Positions 35,811 through 45,835 of a DNA stretch of 64,000 bases are shown piece after piece. Source of the DNA: UBA2357 sp041916775 (GTDB lineage Bacteria; Pseudomonadota; Gammaproteobacteria; Burkholderiales; Rhodocyclaceae); contig JAYRYZ010000023.1 in the NCBI GenBank assembly GCA_041916775.1, forward strand, positions 1 to 64,000, read 5' to 3'. The notes below the pieces were generated by a model, which ran no database searches, was not told the origin of the DNA, and was given only the letters and a program-made list of their open reading frames with translations. The translations under genes and the position numbers were made by a program. Numbering within the stretch: position 1 is the first letter of the stretch; every line of letters begins with the position of its first letter.

Positions 35811-36884
35811 TCAGCCCGCATCTCGCGCGACGTGGACGAGCACGTCGGCGCGCGCGTCGATGTAGGCCGGATCGAGCTCCAGCGCGAAGGGGTCGGCGTG
35901 CCGGCCATGCGCCGCGAGGCGCAGGATGCGTCCGACCACCGCCTGCGGCACCTTCGGCGCCCAGCGGTCGAGGAGATCGTCGGCGAGGTCGGGCCGGTTG
36001 CACACCAGCACCATGTCACAGCCGGCTGCGAACGCGGCGCGCGCCCTGGCGAGGATGTCGCCGACCACGGTCGCGCCCTCCATCGTCAGATCGTCACTGA
36101 AGATCACGCCATCGAAGCCGAGCCGGCCGCGCAGGACATCCTGCAGCCAGAACGGCGAGAAGCCCGCCGGATGTTCGTCGATGGCGGGGAAGCGCACATG
36201 CGCCGGCATCACTCCGGAGAGCTGGCGTGCGAGGCGGTGACGATAGGGCGCGATGTCTTCCTTCCACACCGCGTCGAAGTCGCGCCCGTCCACCGGGATC
36301 TCGACATGCGAATCGGCCTCGATGAAACCGTGCCCGGGAAAGTGCTTGCCGACGCAGCCCATGCCGGCGTCGCGCATCCCGGCCGCGAGCGCGGAGGCGA
36401 GCTTGGCGACGACGATGGGGTCGCGGTGAAAGGCGCGATCGCCGATGACGCGACTGCAGCCGTAGTCGAGGTCCAGGACCGGTGTGAAGCTCAGATCGAC
36501 GCCATGCGCGAGGAGTTCGGCCGCAAGCACGAAGCCGGTCGAACGCGCGAGCGCCAGCGCTGCGACATGGTCATCCTCCCACACGCTGCCGAGCGAGCGC
36601 ATCGCCGGCAGGCGGGTGAAACCGTCGCTGCGAAAGCGCTGCACCCGCCCGCCTTCATGGTCCACCGCGATCACCAGGCGCGGCGTGCGCAGCGCGTGGA
36701 TCTCGGCAGTGAGCGCCTGGAGTTGCTCGGAGTTCGCGAAGTTGCGCGCGAACAGGATCACGCCGCCGACGAGCGGATCGCACAGGCGCGCACGCTCCGC
36801 GTCGGTGAGCGCGGTGCCGGCGACGTCGAGCATGACCGGGCCGGGCGGCAGGGAGACAGGGGTTTGCGCAGGGTGATGGCTCAT
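35811..36884 (-). CDS. nagZ: Beta-N-acetylhexosaminidase NagZ
   Basis: Predicted 357-residue glycoside hydrolase family 3 enzyme. The KHFPGHGFIEADSH loop holds the catalytic His/Asp pair and FSDDLTMEGA the nucleophile Asp. It removes GlcNAc from muropeptides in the cytosol during cell-wall recycling. No signal peptide. The start at 36884 gives an N-terminus (MLDVAGTALTDAERARL) matching the family. Next to acpS. Confidence 0.95.
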   Translation of the reverse strand: MSHHPAQTPVSLPPGPVMLDVAGTALTDAERARLCDPLVGGVILFARNFANSEQLQALTAEIHALRTPRLVIAVDHEGGRVQRFRSDGFTRLPAMRSLGSVWEDDHVAALALARSTGFVLAAELLAHGVDLSFTPVLDLDYGCSRVIGDRAFHRDPIVVAKLASALAAGMRDAGMGCVGKHFPGHGFIEADSHVEIPVDGRDFDAVWKEDIAPYRHRLARQLSGVMPAHVRFPAIDEHPAGFSPFWLQDVLRGRLGFDGVIFSDDLTMEGATVVGDILARARAAFAAGCDMVLVCNRPDLADDLLDRWAPKVPQAVVGRILRLAAHGRHADPFALELDPAYIDARADVLVHVARDAG

Positions 36885-36933
36885 TGGCTGCTGGTGACTG
36901 GTTGACTTGGTCGCGCGCCGGGCGGCCGCGGGC

Positions 36934-37338
36934 TCAGGACGAGATGGATGCCGACGATGCCTCGCGTTGCTCCACCACCGCGAACGCCACCACCCAGTCC
37001 GCCTCGTCGGACAGACTGAGGTGGGCGACCAGGCCGCGCGCGCGCATGTATTCGGCGAGCGCAGGCGCATACGCGTAGCCGGGCTTGCCGCGCGCGTCGT
37101 GTTCGATGCGCACCGCATGCAGCGTCGCCGGCAGCGCCACACCCGTACCCAGTGCCTTACCGAAGGCCTCCTTGGCAGCGAAACGCTTCGCGAGGTGGCG
37201 GGCCGGCTCACGCGCGGCATGGAAGGCGGCGCGCTCCGCCTCGGGCAGGATGCGCTCGGCGAAGCGCACGCCATGACGCTCCAGCGCCGCCACGACACGC
37301 GCGATGTGGACGATATCGGTCCCGATGCCGTGAATCAT
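36934..37338 (-). CDS. acpS: Holo-[acyl-carrier-protein] synthase
   Basis: Predicted 134 residues. Transfers phosphopantetheine from CoA to ACP. Metal-binding Asp in GIGTDIVHI and Glu in KRFAAKEAFGKALGTG. Its substrate gene acpP is about 14 kb away. Placed after pdxJ in the usual pdxJ-acpS order. Confidence 0.95.
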   Translation of the reverse strand: MIHGIGTDIVHIARVVAALERHGVRFAERILPEAERAAFHAAREPARHLAKRFAAKEAFGKALGTGVALPATLHAVRIEHDARGKPGYAYAPALAEYMRARGLVAHLSLSDEADWVVAFAVVEQREASSASISS

Positions 37339-37356
37339 CCCGCAGTTCCTTGCGCG

Positions 37357-38106
37357 TCAGGACGCCGTGGCTTCACGCATCAGCCGCTTCATCTCGGACA
37401 CCGCGGCACGCAGGCCGATGAACACCGCGCGGCTGACGATGGCATGGCCGATGTGCAGCTCGCGGATGCCGGCAAGCCGGGCGACCGGCTGCACGTTGTA
37501 ATAGTTGAGCGCATGGCCGGCATTGAAGCGCATGCCCAGCGCGCGAATCGCCTCGCCCCCTTCGCGGATGCGGGCGAGCTCGCGCTGCACCGCAGGGCTC
37601 TCCTCGTCGCGCCCGGCGGCGTGGAAGGCGTGCGCGTAAGGGCCGGTATGCACCTCGCACACCTTCGCGCCGACCCTTGCGGCGGCGGCGATCTGTGCCG
37701 GATCGGCGTCGATGAACACGCTCGTGACGATGCCGGCCTCGGCGAGCCGGCCGATGATGTCGGCGAGACGCGACTCCTGCGAGAGGATGTCCAGCCCGCC
37801 CTCGGTGGTGACCTCCTGGCGGCCTTCCGGCACCAGCATCGCCATCTCGGGGCGCATCGCGCAGGCGATGCCGACCATCTCGTCGGTGGCGGCCATTTCC
37901 AGGTTGAGCTTGATCTGGGTGGTCTCGCGCAGGCGCCGCACGTCCTCGTCCTGGATGTGGCGGCGGTCCTCGCGCAGATGCACGGTGATGCCGTCCGCTC
38001 CGCCGAGATGCGCCTCCACCGCGGCCCACACCGGGTCCGGCTCCCAGGTGCGCCGCGCCTGGCGCAGTGTCGCCACATGGTCGATATTCACGCCGAGTTC
38101 GATCAC
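37357..38106 (-). CDS. pdxJ: Pyridoxine 5'-phosphate synthase
   Basis: Predicted 249 residues from a GTG at 38106 that overlaps the recO stop (GTGA). Catalytic/binding motifs GVNIDHVATLRQAR, NLEMAATDEM, KVCEVHTGPYAHAF and NAGHALNYYNV are present. It condenses 1-deoxyxylulose 5-phosphate with 3-amino-2-oxopropyl phosphate to pyridoxine 5'-phosphate. Confidence 0.96.
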   Translation of the reverse strand: MIELGVNIDHVATLRQARRTWEPDPVWAAVEAHLGGADGITVHLREDRRHIQDEDVRRLRETTQIKLNLEMAATDEMVGIACAMRPEMAMLVPEGRQEVTTEGGLDILSQESRLADIIGRLAEAGIVTSVFIDADPAQIAAAARVGAKVCEVHTGPYAHAFHAAGRDEESPAVQRELARIREGGEAIRALGMRFNAGHALNYYNVQPVARLAGIRELHIGHAIVSRAVFIGLRAAVSEMKRLMREATAS

Positions 38107-38825
38107 AGTTCCTGCAACTCCTTCAATACCCGCCGGGACTCCAGGGTCTGACCGTGCAGGGTGTGGTTGATCAGCATGCGCAGCAGGCTCTTGCTCTGCG
38201 CAAGGGTTTCCGGCCGGGAGAAGTCGTCGGCCAACATGTCGAGCAGGGTCTGGCCGCTGAGCACCGGGGCATCCGCTGGCGCACCCACGGCGGGCGTCAG
38301 CCCTTGCTCGACAATATAGACGTAGCGACCGGTGGCCACCACCGGCACGCCCGATTCGGCTTCGCACTCCAACCCCACGCCGTACCCGAGCTCACGCAGT
38401 AGCGCGAGCTCGAAGCGTCGCAGCAGCGGAGCCTGCGGCTGGTTGCCGGCGAGCGCGAGCAGCGCCGACCAGTAGGCATCGAAGAGCGCGGGGTGCGCGT
38501 CCTCGCGCGCCGAAAGCTTCACCAGCAACTCGTTGAGGTAGTAACCGCACAGCAGCGCCTTGCCCGACAGCAACGGCAGGCCGCCCTGCCACTCGGCACG
38601 CACCAGCGTCTTTACCTCGCCACCGCCGGACCAGTCGATCAGGAGTGGCTGAAAGGCCATGAGCACGCCGCGCAGCGCCGACATCGGCCGACGTGCGCCC
38701 TTCGCAACCATCGCAACGCGGCCGTGATCGCGCGAGAAGACTTCTACGATCAGGCTGGTCTCGCGCCAGGGGTAGCTGTGCAGGACGAACCCCGGCTGCT
38801 GATCGACACGCTGCCGAGTACTCAC
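38103..38825 (-). CDS. recO: DNA repair protein RecO
   Basis: Predicted 240 residues. N-terminal OB fold (FVLHSYPWRETSLIVEVFSRDHGRVAMVAKGARRP) followed by a helical domain. It acts with RecR to load RecA on gaps. The gene order rnc-era-recO-pdxJ is standard. Confidence 0.95.
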   Translation of the reverse strand: MSTRQRVDQQPGFVLHSYPWRETSLIVEVFSRDHGRVAMVAKGARRPMSALRGVLMAFQPLLIDWSGGGEVKTLVRAEWQGGLPLLSGKALLCGYYLNELLVKLSAREDAHPALFDAYWSALLALAGNQPQAPLLRRFELALLRELGYGVGLECEAESGVPVVATGRYVYIVEQGLTPAVGAPADAPVLSGQTLLDMLADDFSRPETLAQSKSLLRMLINHTLHGQTLESRRVLKELQEL

Positions 38826-38861
38826 GAGGCGGCCCTGACGCGCCGGCGCAAGGCCCCGCGA

Positions 38862-39779
38862 TCAGTCGTAGCCGAGGCTCTTGAGCGCGCGCTCATCGTC
38901 CGCCCAGCCGCTCTTCACCTTCACCCACACCTCGAGATAGACCTTGCCGTCGAAGAGCTTCTCGAGCTCCACCCGCGCCTCGCTCGAGATGCGCTTGAGC
39001 TGCTCACCGCCGCGACCGATGACGATGCCCTTGTGGCCGGGCTTGTCGACGATGACCGCGGCGAAGATGCGGCGCAGGCTGCCCTCGGTCTCGAACTTCT
39101 CGATCTCCACCGCAATGCCGTAGGGCAGCTCGTCGCCAAGCAGACGGAAGAGCTTCTCGCGCAGGAACTCGGAGGCCAGGAAGCGCTCACTGCGGTCGGT
39201 GATGTCGTCTGCGCCATACATCGGCGATGCGACCGGCAGGTACTGGCGCGCGGCCTTCACCAGCGCGTCCACGTTGGAGCCGCGCTCGGCGCTGAGCGGC
39301 ACCACCTCCGCAAACGGACGAAGCGCCGCCACGCGCTCGATGAAGGGCAACAGCCGGGTCTTGTCGGCGAGCCGGTCCACCTTGTTGATCACGAGCAGCA
39401 CCGGCACATCGGCGGGCAGCACCGACAGCACCTTGCGGTCGTCCTCGCCGAAGCGGTCGGCCTCAACCACGAAGAACACCACATCCACCGACGCCAGCGC
39501 CTGCGTGACGGTGCGGTTCATGCCACGGTTCAAGGCGTTGCGGTGCTCGGTCTGGAAGCCGGGGGTATCCACGAAGATGAACTGCGCATCGTCGTTGGTG
39601 AGGATGCCGGTGACACGATGGCGCGTCGTCTGCGCCTTGCGCGAGACGATGCTGATCTTCTGCCCGATCAGCCGGTTGAGCAGGGTCGACTTGCCGACGT
39701 TGGGACGCCCGACGATGGCGACGAAGCCGGTGCGGAAGTCCGCCTCGGCCGTCTCGATGGAGGGTTCTGTCGTCGTCAT
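38862..39779 (-). CDS. era: GTPase Era
   Basis: Predicted 305 residues. G1 GRPNVGKSTLLN, G3 DTPGF, G4 NKVDRL, C-terminal KH domain (IVIGRGGEQLKRISSEAR). Binds the 3' end of 16S rRNA and is needed for 30S assembly. ATGA overlap with the rnc stop. Confidence 0.97.
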   Translation of the reverse strand: MTTTEPSIETAEADFRTGFVAIVGRPNVGKSTLLNRLIGQKISIVSRKAQTTRHRVTGILTNDDAQFIFVDTPGFQTEHRNALNRGMNRTVTQALASVDVVFFVVEADRFGEDDRKVLSVLPADVPVLLVINKVDRLADKTRLLPFIERVAALRPFAEVVPLSAERGSNVDALVKAARQYLPVASPMYGADDITDRSERFLASEFLREKLFRLLGDELPYGIAVEIEKFETEGSLRRIFAAVIVDKPGHKGIVIGRGGEQLKRISSEARVELEKLFDGKVYLEVWVKVKSGWADDERALKSLGYD

Positions 39780-40456
39780 GATGATTTTCTCAGCGCGGCG
39801 AGCGCGAGCTCGGCCGATTGTTGTTCGGCGGCGCGCCGGCTCGCCCCGCGCCCCACGGTACGCACGCCGCAGGCCTCGAGCACGCAGGCGATCTCGAACT
39901 CCTGCGCGTGCGCCTCACCGAGCACCTGTGAAAGCTGATACTGCGGCAGCGGCAACTTGCGCCCTTGCAGCCACTCCTGCAACGCGGTCTTGGGATCCTT
40001 GAGCGCGACGCGCGGATCGATCTCGGCGATCAGCGGAGCGTAGAGCCGGTCGATGACACCCTTGGCCGCCGCAAATCCGGCGTCCAGAAAGACCGCCGCG
40101 AACACCGCTTCGAGCGCGTCGGCGAGGATCGACGGGCGGCGAAAGCCGCCGCTCTTCAGTTCGCCTTCGCCCAGACGCAAGGCCTCCCCGAGATCCAGCG
40201 CTTGCGCCACCCTGTGCAGCCCTTCCTGGCGCACCAGCGACGCGCGCAGCCGCGACATCTCGCCTTCCTTGAGCACGCCGAAGCGCTCGAACAAGGCGAT
40301 CGCGATCACGCAGTTGAGGATGCTGTCGCCCAGGAACTCCAACCGCTCGTTGTTGGGCTGCCCGAAGCTGCGGTGAGTCAGTGCCTGCTCCAGCAAGGCC
40401 GGATTCGCGAACGCATGACCCAGTTGCCGCTGCAGACGACTATCGAACGACTTCAC
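39776..40456 (-). CDS. rnc: Ribonuclease III
   Basis: Predicted 226 residues from a GTG at 40456, just after the DUF4845 stop. The RNase III signature ERLEFLGDSIL, acidic catalytic residues in LADALEAVFAAVFLD and a C-terminal double-stranded RNA-binding domain (DPKTALQEWLQGRKLPLPQY) are present. It processes rRNA precursors and double-stranded RNA. Confidence 0.95.
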   Translation of the reverse strand: MKSFDSRLQRQLGHAFANPALLEQALTHRSFGQPNNERLEFLGDSILNCVIAIALFERFGVLKEGEMSRLRASLVRQEGLHRVAQALDLGEALRLGEGELKSGGFRRPSILADALEAVFAAVFLDAGFAAAKGVIDRLYAPLIAEIDPRVALKDPKTALQEWLQGRKLPLPQYQLSQVLGEAHAQEFEIACVLEACGVRTVGRGASRRAAEQQSAELALAALRKSS

Positions 40457-40467
40457 GCAACACCAGG

Positions 40468-40827
40468 CTAGAGACTGGAGCTCGACGCGGTGAACTCGAA
40501 AAGCAGGCTCACATTGCCGGCAATCGGTACCCTGCGCTCCCATGCCGCGTCCACGACCACCTTGCCGCCGTCCTTGTAGATCTCGAGGTCGGCCGCGGTC
40601 ACGCTGGTGATGTCATCGACCACCGAGCGCCGCTCGAAGCTCTTGCGCAGGGCCGCCATGTTGGCCCCACCGTCGCCTTCCTCGGCGATTGCGCGCACGA
40701 TGCGCTGGATCGCGAAGTACTCTGTGAACGCCGGCACCGACCTGAAGCCCAGCAACAGGATGAAGGCGGCCAGCGCCCCGACGATCAACAGGCCGATCAG
40801 GCTGATACCACGCTGGCGATGTCTCAT
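40468..40827 (-). CDS. DUF4845 membrane protein
   Basis: Predicted 119 residues. A basic N-terminus RHRQRG leads into one hydrophobic helix (about 8-27), resembling a pilin-like start, followed by a small soluble domain with DITSVTAADLEIYKDGG. The family is typically found between lepB and rnc in betaproteobacteria, as here. Function unknown. Confidence 0.88.
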   Translation of the reverse strand: MRHRQRGISLIGLLIVGALAAFILLLGFRSVPAFTEYFAIQRIVRAIAEEGDGGANMAALRKSFERRSVVDDITSVTAADLEIYKDGGKVVVDAAWERRVPIAGNVSLLFEFTASSSSL

Positions 40828-40842
40828 TCGTTGCTCTCCTCG

Positions 40843-41631
40843 TCAGTGGAAACCACCGATCCGCTTCAGATCGCTGAAATTGAACCAGATGAAAAACGCA
40901 CGTCCCACGATGTTCTCGTCGGGCACGAAACCCCACACTCGGCTGTCGCTGCTCGCGTCACGGTTGTCCCCCATGACGAAGTAATGGCCCTGCGGTACCG
41001 TGCAACTCACTCCCGCCGTAGTATAGGTGCAGTTCTCCCGCTTCGGGAAGTTGAGTACTTGCGGCACGAACGCGGGCGCATCACGCTCGATGAGCACCGA
41101 GTGCTCCACCTCGCCGAGCATTTCGGTGTATTGCGGCGAATAGTAGAGCCTGTCGGGGTGAAGGAACTCGCCCGTGGCCTGGATCGGAACCGGCTGACCA
41201 TTCACGGTGAGGCGCTTGTTCAGATACTCGACCCGGTCGCCCGGCAGGCCGACGATGCGCTTGATGTAATCCATGCTCGGATCGGCGGGGTAGCGGAACA
41301 CCATCACCTCCCCACGCTTGGGCTGATTGATCTCGATGATCTTCTTGTTGATCACCGGCAAGCGAATGCCGTAGGTCCACTTGTTCACGAGAATGAAGTC
41401 GCCCACCAGCAAGGTCGGGATCATCGAGCCCGACGGAATCTTGAACGGCTCCACCACGAACGAGCGCAAGCCGAACACGATCAGGATCACCGGAAAGAAG
41501 CTCGCCCCGTATTCCACCCACCACGGCGCAGGCGTACCCGGCGCGCGGCGCTTGCGCGCGACGAAGCGATCCAGGCACCACAGCACGCCTGTCACAACCA
41601 ACAGCACGAACAATATCAACGCAAAGTTCAC
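40843..41631 (-). CDS. lepB: Signal peptidase I
   Basis: Predicted 262-residue inner-membrane serine/lysine protease that removes signal peptides. N-terminal membrane helices, catalytic Ser in IPSGSMIPTLLVGD, catalytic Lys in YIKRIVGLPGDRV, then GDNRDASSDSRVWG. The GTG at 41631 is preferred over that at 41637 because GGAG is 5 nt upstream of the former. Confidence 0.95.
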   Translation of the reverse strand: MNFALILFVLLVVTGVLWCLDRFVARKRRAPGTPAPWWVEYGASFFPVILIVFGLRSFVVEPFKIPSGSMIPTLLVGDFILVNKWTYGIRLPVINKKIIEINQPKRGEVMVFRYPADPSMDYIKRIVGLPGDRVEYLNKRLTVNGQPVPIQATGEFLHPDRLYYSPQYTEMLGEVEHSVLIERDAPAFVPQVLNFPKRENCTYTTAGVSCTVPQGHYFVMGDNRDASSDSRVWGFVPDENIVGRAFFIWFNFSDLKRIGGFH

Positions 41632-41728
41632 GAACACTCCAGAGACCGGACCACCGGCCAGCCAGCGGGCCGCCCGGGCCCCTCAATCCGATCGACTTCG
41701 GTGCGCCCGGTCGTGGGCACCTCGTCGG

Positions 41729-43525
41729 TCATTTGTTCTCGTCGGTGCGCAGCACCGCCAGGAAGGCTTCCTGCGGGATCTCGACGTTACCCACCTGCTT
41801 CATGCGCTTCTTGCCTTCCTTCTGCTTCTCCAGCAGCTTGCGCTTGCGGCTGATGTCGCCGCCGTAGCACTTGGCGAGCACATTCTTGCGCAGCGCCTTG
41901 ATCGTCTCGCGCGCGATGATGTTCGAGCCGATCGCCGCCTGCACCGCCACATCGAACATCTGCCGCGGGATCAGCTCGCGCAGCTTCGCGGCGAGCTCGC
42001 GCCCCCGGTACTGGGCGCTCGCGCGATGCACGATCACCGACAGCGCATCGACCTTCTCGCCGCCGACGAGCAGATCCAGCTTCACCAGGTCGGCGCTGCG
42101 ATACTCCTTGAACTCGTAATCGAGCGACGCATAGCCGCGCGACACCGACTTCAGTCGGTCGAAGAAGTCCATCACGACCTCGTTCATCGGCATCTCATAT
42201 ACCAGCTGCACCTGCCGGCCAAGGTAGCGCATGTCCACCTGATTGCCACGTTTCTGGGTGCATAGCGTGATCACCGAGCCGACGTACTCCTGCGGCAGGA
42301 AGATGGTTGCAGTGATGATGGGTTCGCGGATCTCGGCAACCTTGGAAAGATCCGGCAGCTTGGACGGGTTCTCAATGCGCAGCACCTCGCCGCTGTTCAT
42401 CACCACCTCGTACACCACCGTCGGCGCGGTGGTGATGAGGTCCATGTCGAACTCGCGTTCCAGGCGCTCCTGCACGATGTCCATGTGGAGCAGGCCGAGG
42501 AAACCGCAGCGGAAACCGAAGCCCAGCGCCTGCGAGACTTCCGGCTCGAACTGCAGCGCGGCGTCGTTGAGCTTGAGCTTCTCGAGCGACTCGCGCAGCT
42601 GGTCGTATTCACTCGACTCCACCGGATACAGGCCGGCGAACACCTGCGGCTTGATCTCGCGAAAGCCCGGCAGCGGCGCGCTTGCCGGACGGCTCGCGAC
42701 GGTGATGGTGTCGCCCACCTTGGCCGCCTTGAGCTCCTTGATGCCGGCAATGACGAAGCCGACCTCACCCGCATGCAGGACATCACGCGCCACCGAGCGG
42801 GGCGTGAACACGCCGACCTGATCCACCGGATACTGCGCACCGTTGGACATCAACAGGATGCGGTCCTTGACGCGCAGCGAGCCATCGACGACACGCACCA
42901 GCATCACCACGCCCACGTAGTTGTCGAACCAGGAATCGATGATCAGCGCCTTCAGCGGGCCATCGGCGTCACCCTTGGGTGGCGGCACACGGCTGATCAC
43001 GAGCTCCAGCACCTCCTCGATCCCGAAGCCGGTCTTGGCCGAACACAGCACCGCCTCTGACGCATCCACGCCGATCACGTCCTCGACCTCCTTGCGCGCG
43101 CTCTCCGGATCGGCTGCGGGCAGGTCGATCTTGTTGAGGACGGGCAACACCTCCACGCCGAGCTCGATCGCGGTGTAGCAGTTCGCCACCGTTTGCGCCT
43201 CGACGCCCTGAGAGGCATCCACGACCAACAGGGCGCCTTCGCAGGCCGATAGCGAACGGCTCACCTCGTAAGAGAAGTCCACATGCCCCGGGGTATCGAT
43301 GAGATTGAGGTTATAGACTTGCCCGTCACGTGCCTTGTATCTCAGGGCTGCCGTCTGAGCCTTGATGGTGATGCCGCGCTCGCGCTCGAGGTCCATGGAG
43401 TCGAGCACCTGCTCCTCCATCTCGCGCTCGGAGAGCCCGCCGCAGTAGTGGATCAGACGGTCGGCCAGCGTAGACTTGCCATGGTCGATGTGGGCGATGA
43501 TGGAGAAGTTGCGGATGTGTTGCAT
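41729..43525 (-). CDS. lepA: Elongation factor 4 (LepA)
   Basis: Predicted 598 residues from MQHIRNFSIIAHIDHGKST. G1 HIDHGKST, DTPGHVDF, NKIDLPAAD and the LepA-specific C-terminal domain ending KQVGNVEIPQEAF are present. A ribosomal GTPase acting on initiation/back-translocation. It precedes lepB by about 90 bp. Confidence 0.97.
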   Translation of the reverse strand: MQHIRNFSIIAHIDHGKSTLADRLIHYCGGLSEREMEEQVLDSMDLERERGITIKAQTAALRYKARDGQVYNLNLIDTPGHVDFSYEVSRSLSACEGALLVVDASQGVEAQTVANCYTAIELGVEVLPVLNKIDLPAADPESARKEVEDVIGVDASEAVLCSAKTGFGIEEVLELVISRVPPPKGDADGPLKALIIDSWFDNYVGVVMLVRVVDGSLRVKDRILLMSNGAQYPVDQVGVFTPRSVARDVLHAGEVGFVIAGIKELKAAKVGDTITVASRPASAPLPGFREIKPQVFAGLYPVESSEYDQLRESLEKLKLNDAALQFEPEVSQALGFGFRCGFLGLLHMDIVQERLEREFDMDLITTAPTVVYEVVMNSGEVLRIENPSKLPDLSKVAEIREPIITATIFLPQEYVGSVITLCTQKRGNQVDMRYLGRQVQLVYEMPMNEVVMDFFDRLKSVSRGYASLDYEFKEYRSADLVKLDLLVGGEKVDALSVIVHRASAQYRGRELAAKLRELIPRQMFDVAVQAAIGSNIIARETIKALRKNVLAKCYGGDISRKRKLLEKQKEGKKRMKQVGNVEIPQEAFLAVLRTDENK

Positions 43526-43668
43526 GCGGATAGGGTAGGTTTCTTTCGCGGTTTCAGGGCCGAATGGCAGCACGCGCGGCGCCAGACACGACCGGGCCGC
43601 GGATTATAGCTTGAAACACATGCCGCAGCCGTGAATGGCGCCAATGCGGTAATGAAAAATGCGCAGGA

Positions 43669-43959
43669 TCAGCGCTTTGCGATCTCCGCGGGCGCACGTG
43701 CGAGACAATGCTGCACGACTCGCTCCGGATCCAGATGCCAGTGGCAGATCTCCACGGATCCGTCCAGCAGCACTGGCACGAGTTCATTCCAACGCGCCTC
43801 GAGTCCGGGGTCCGAATCGACATCGACAACATCGACACGCCACCCGAACGTCTCTGCGATCGGCTCGAGTGCCGCGATCATGTCGTGGCAAAGGTGACAC
43901 CACTCGCGGCTGAGAACCGTGAAGACGAGTCGCTCATCGCAACCGGCAATCGTGCTCAT
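43669..43959 (-). CDS. Glutaredoxin-like (DUF836) protein
   Basis: Predicted 96 residues with a thioredoxin-like fold and a CHLC active-site motif at about residues 21-24, followed by VDVDSDPGLEARWNELVPVLL, the cis-Pro region. It is probably a cytosolic thiol-disulfide protein of the glutaredoxin family. ATGA overlap with the end of the upstream DegP-like gene. Confidence 0.85.
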   Translation of the reverse strand: MSTIAGCDERLVFTVLSREWCHLCHDMIAALEPIAETFGWRVDVVDVDSDPGLEARWNELVPVLLDGSVEICHWHLDPERVVQHCLARAPAEIAKR

Positions 43960-45374
43960 TCGGCCGCAGTCAGGCTGACGTAGGCGCTTCCCTCGGCCCG
44001 CTGCACGAGCAAGGAGACGTTCTCTCCGGGGCGAAGGTCCGCGACGAGACGCTCGAAGTCCGCCACGCTCCGGAGTTGCGATTGGCGTCCGCCCTTGACC
44101 ATTGCCACGATCAGGTCGCCCTCACGCAGATCCGAACGCCCGGCGACACCCTCCATCCGTTCGATGATCACACCGCTGCTCGCCCCGACCTGCTCGAGTT
44201 GATCAGCGGTGGGCACCACCACCACCACGCCCAGCCTGTTCGGAGTCTCGGTCGGCACAACGGCACGGTGGACACCTTCGCCCTTGTCCTCACGCCACTC
44301 ACCGACGGCCACGGATAGCGTGCGCGCCTCCCCGTCCCGATACACCTGCATGTCGACAACCGCGCCTGGACGAGTGGCCGCAACGATGCGCGGAAGGTCG
44401 TTGGAACTGCTCACCTGGCGGCCATCGAAGCGCACGATGACGTCACCCTGACGCACTCCGGCCTTTTCGGCCGGGGCCCCGACCTCCACCGAACTGACGA
44501 GTGCCCCCTCTGCCCGCGGCAAACCGAAGCTCTCGGCCAGCACGCGCGTAACCTCCTGGATGGCGACGCCGATCCTGCCTCGACGTACGACACCTGCGCT
44601 GCGCAGTTGCGACTGCACATCCATTGCCACATCGATAGGAATGGCGAACGACAAGCCCATGAAGCCGCCCGTCTGGCTGTAGATCTGAGAGTTGACACCA
44701 ACGACCTCGCCCTTCAGGTTGAACAACGGCCCCCCCGAATTGCCCGGGTTGATCGCCACGTCGGTCTGGATGAAGGGCACGAAGTTCTCGTCTGGCAGGC
44801 TACGCCCCTTGGCACTCACGATGCCCGCCGTCACGGAGTGCTCGAAGCCGAAGGGCGAGCCGATGGCCACCACCCACTCACCCACCTTGAGCGCGTCCGG
44901 TTGCCCCATCGAGACCACGGGCAAGCCGTCCGCGTCGATACGGATCACCGCGATATCGCTGCGGCGGTCCGCACCGATGACGCGAGCACGGTACTCGCGC
45001 TTGTCAGCGAGGCGCACGACGATCTCCTCGGCATCTTCGATCACGTGCGCGTTCGTGATGATGAAGCCGTCGTCGCTGATGATGAAGCCCGAACCCAACG
45101 AGCGGTTGTCACCATTGAACTTGGGGTCTTCCGGAATGCGCGGAGCAAAGCGACGGAAGAAATCGAACATCGGATCCTTCTCGTCAAGGCTTGGGAAGCG
45201 CGTCCTGCGCTCCCTGGGGGCCTGGGTGGTGCTGATGTTCACTACCGATGGCCCTTGCCGCTCCACGAGTACCGTGAAATCCGGCAGTTCAGCCGCATGG
45301 ACCGCCCCGAACGATACACAGCACAGCACGATCCACGACAGAAGGCCAGAAAAGCGCAGAACCTGGTTACTCAT
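43956..45374 (-). CDS. degP: Periplasmic serine protease, DegP/MucD type
   Basis: Predicted 472 residues: signal peptide (1-27), trypsin-like domain with the triad His in TNAHVI, Asp in RSDIAV and Ser in NPGNSGGP, then two PDZ domains. It degrades or refolds misfolded envelope proteins. It is the last member of the rpoE-rseA-rseB-rseC-degP set, consistent with sigma-E control of envelope stress, as with mucD in Pseudomonas. Confidence 0.94.
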   Translation of the reverse strand: MSNQVLRFSGLLSWIVLCCVSFGAVHAAELPDFTVLVERQGPSVVNISTTQAPRERRTRFPSLDEKDPMFDFFRRFAPRIPEDPKFNGDNRSLGSGFIISDDGFIITNAHVIEDAEEIVVRLADKREYRARVIGADRRSDIAVIRIDADGLPVVSMGQPDALKVGEWVVAIGSPFGFEHSVTAGIVSAKGRSLPDENFVPFIQTDVAINPGNSGGPLFNLKGEVVGVNSQIYSQTGGFMGLSFAIPIDVAMDVQSQLRSAGVVRRGRIGVAIQEVTRVLAESFGLPRAEGALVSSVEVGAPAEKAGVRQGDVIVRFDGRQVSSSNDLPRIVAATRPGAVVDMQVYRDGEARTLSVAVGEWREDKGEGVHRAVVPTETPNRLGVVVVVPTADQLEQVGASSGVIIERMEGVAGRSDLREGDLIVAMVKGGRQSQLRSVADFERLVADLRPGENVSLLVQRAEGSAYVSLTAAE

Positions 45375-45835
45375 CTCGATCCACCAGCCCGCTCGCCGCA
45401 TCCACGATCGGGCCCGACCACCTGCAATCCGAAGGAATGCCGCCAATGGCGGCTACGATGAAGAACACGGTTGATCGATACCGCCCCAGCAAGGCCCGAC
45501 AAGGCCCCGACGAGTGTGCCGGCATCGCTGCCAACGGCCCATTGCCCGACAACCGCACCGAGCAAAAGCAGCACGGTCGCAAGACCATAACTGGCAAGCG
45601 CGCCACGCAGCGGCGCACCATCTTCGATCCGAATCAAGACGCGCTCGCCGACACGGGCCGCAATCGGGTTCGCAACCTCGAACACGGCATTCGGCTCACC
45701 CAGCGCATGCGCGAGCTTTGCCGAGCGACAACCGCCAGGTTCGTCACAACGCCCGCAACCTCCGGGACGCTCCGACACCCTGACCTTCATCCGATCCCCG
45801 AACACTGCGACGACCTGCGCGCTCGCCTCGATCAT
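45371..45835 (-). CDS. rseC: RseC/MucC family protein
   Basis: Predicted 154 residues. N-terminal cysteine cluster GGCGRCDEPGGC followed by two membrane helices (about 78-96 and 101-119) as in RseC. In E. coli RseC modulates sigma-E and SoxR reduction. ATGA overlaps at both ends tie it to rseB and degP. Confidence 0.88.
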   Translation of the reverse strand: MIEASAQVVAVFGDRMKVRVSERPGGCGRCDEPGGCRSAKLAHALGEPNAVFEVANPIAARVGERVLIRIEDGAPLRGALASYGLATVLLLLGAVVGQWAVGSDAGTLVGALSGLAGAVSINRVLHRSRHWRHSFGLQVVGPDRGCGERAGGSR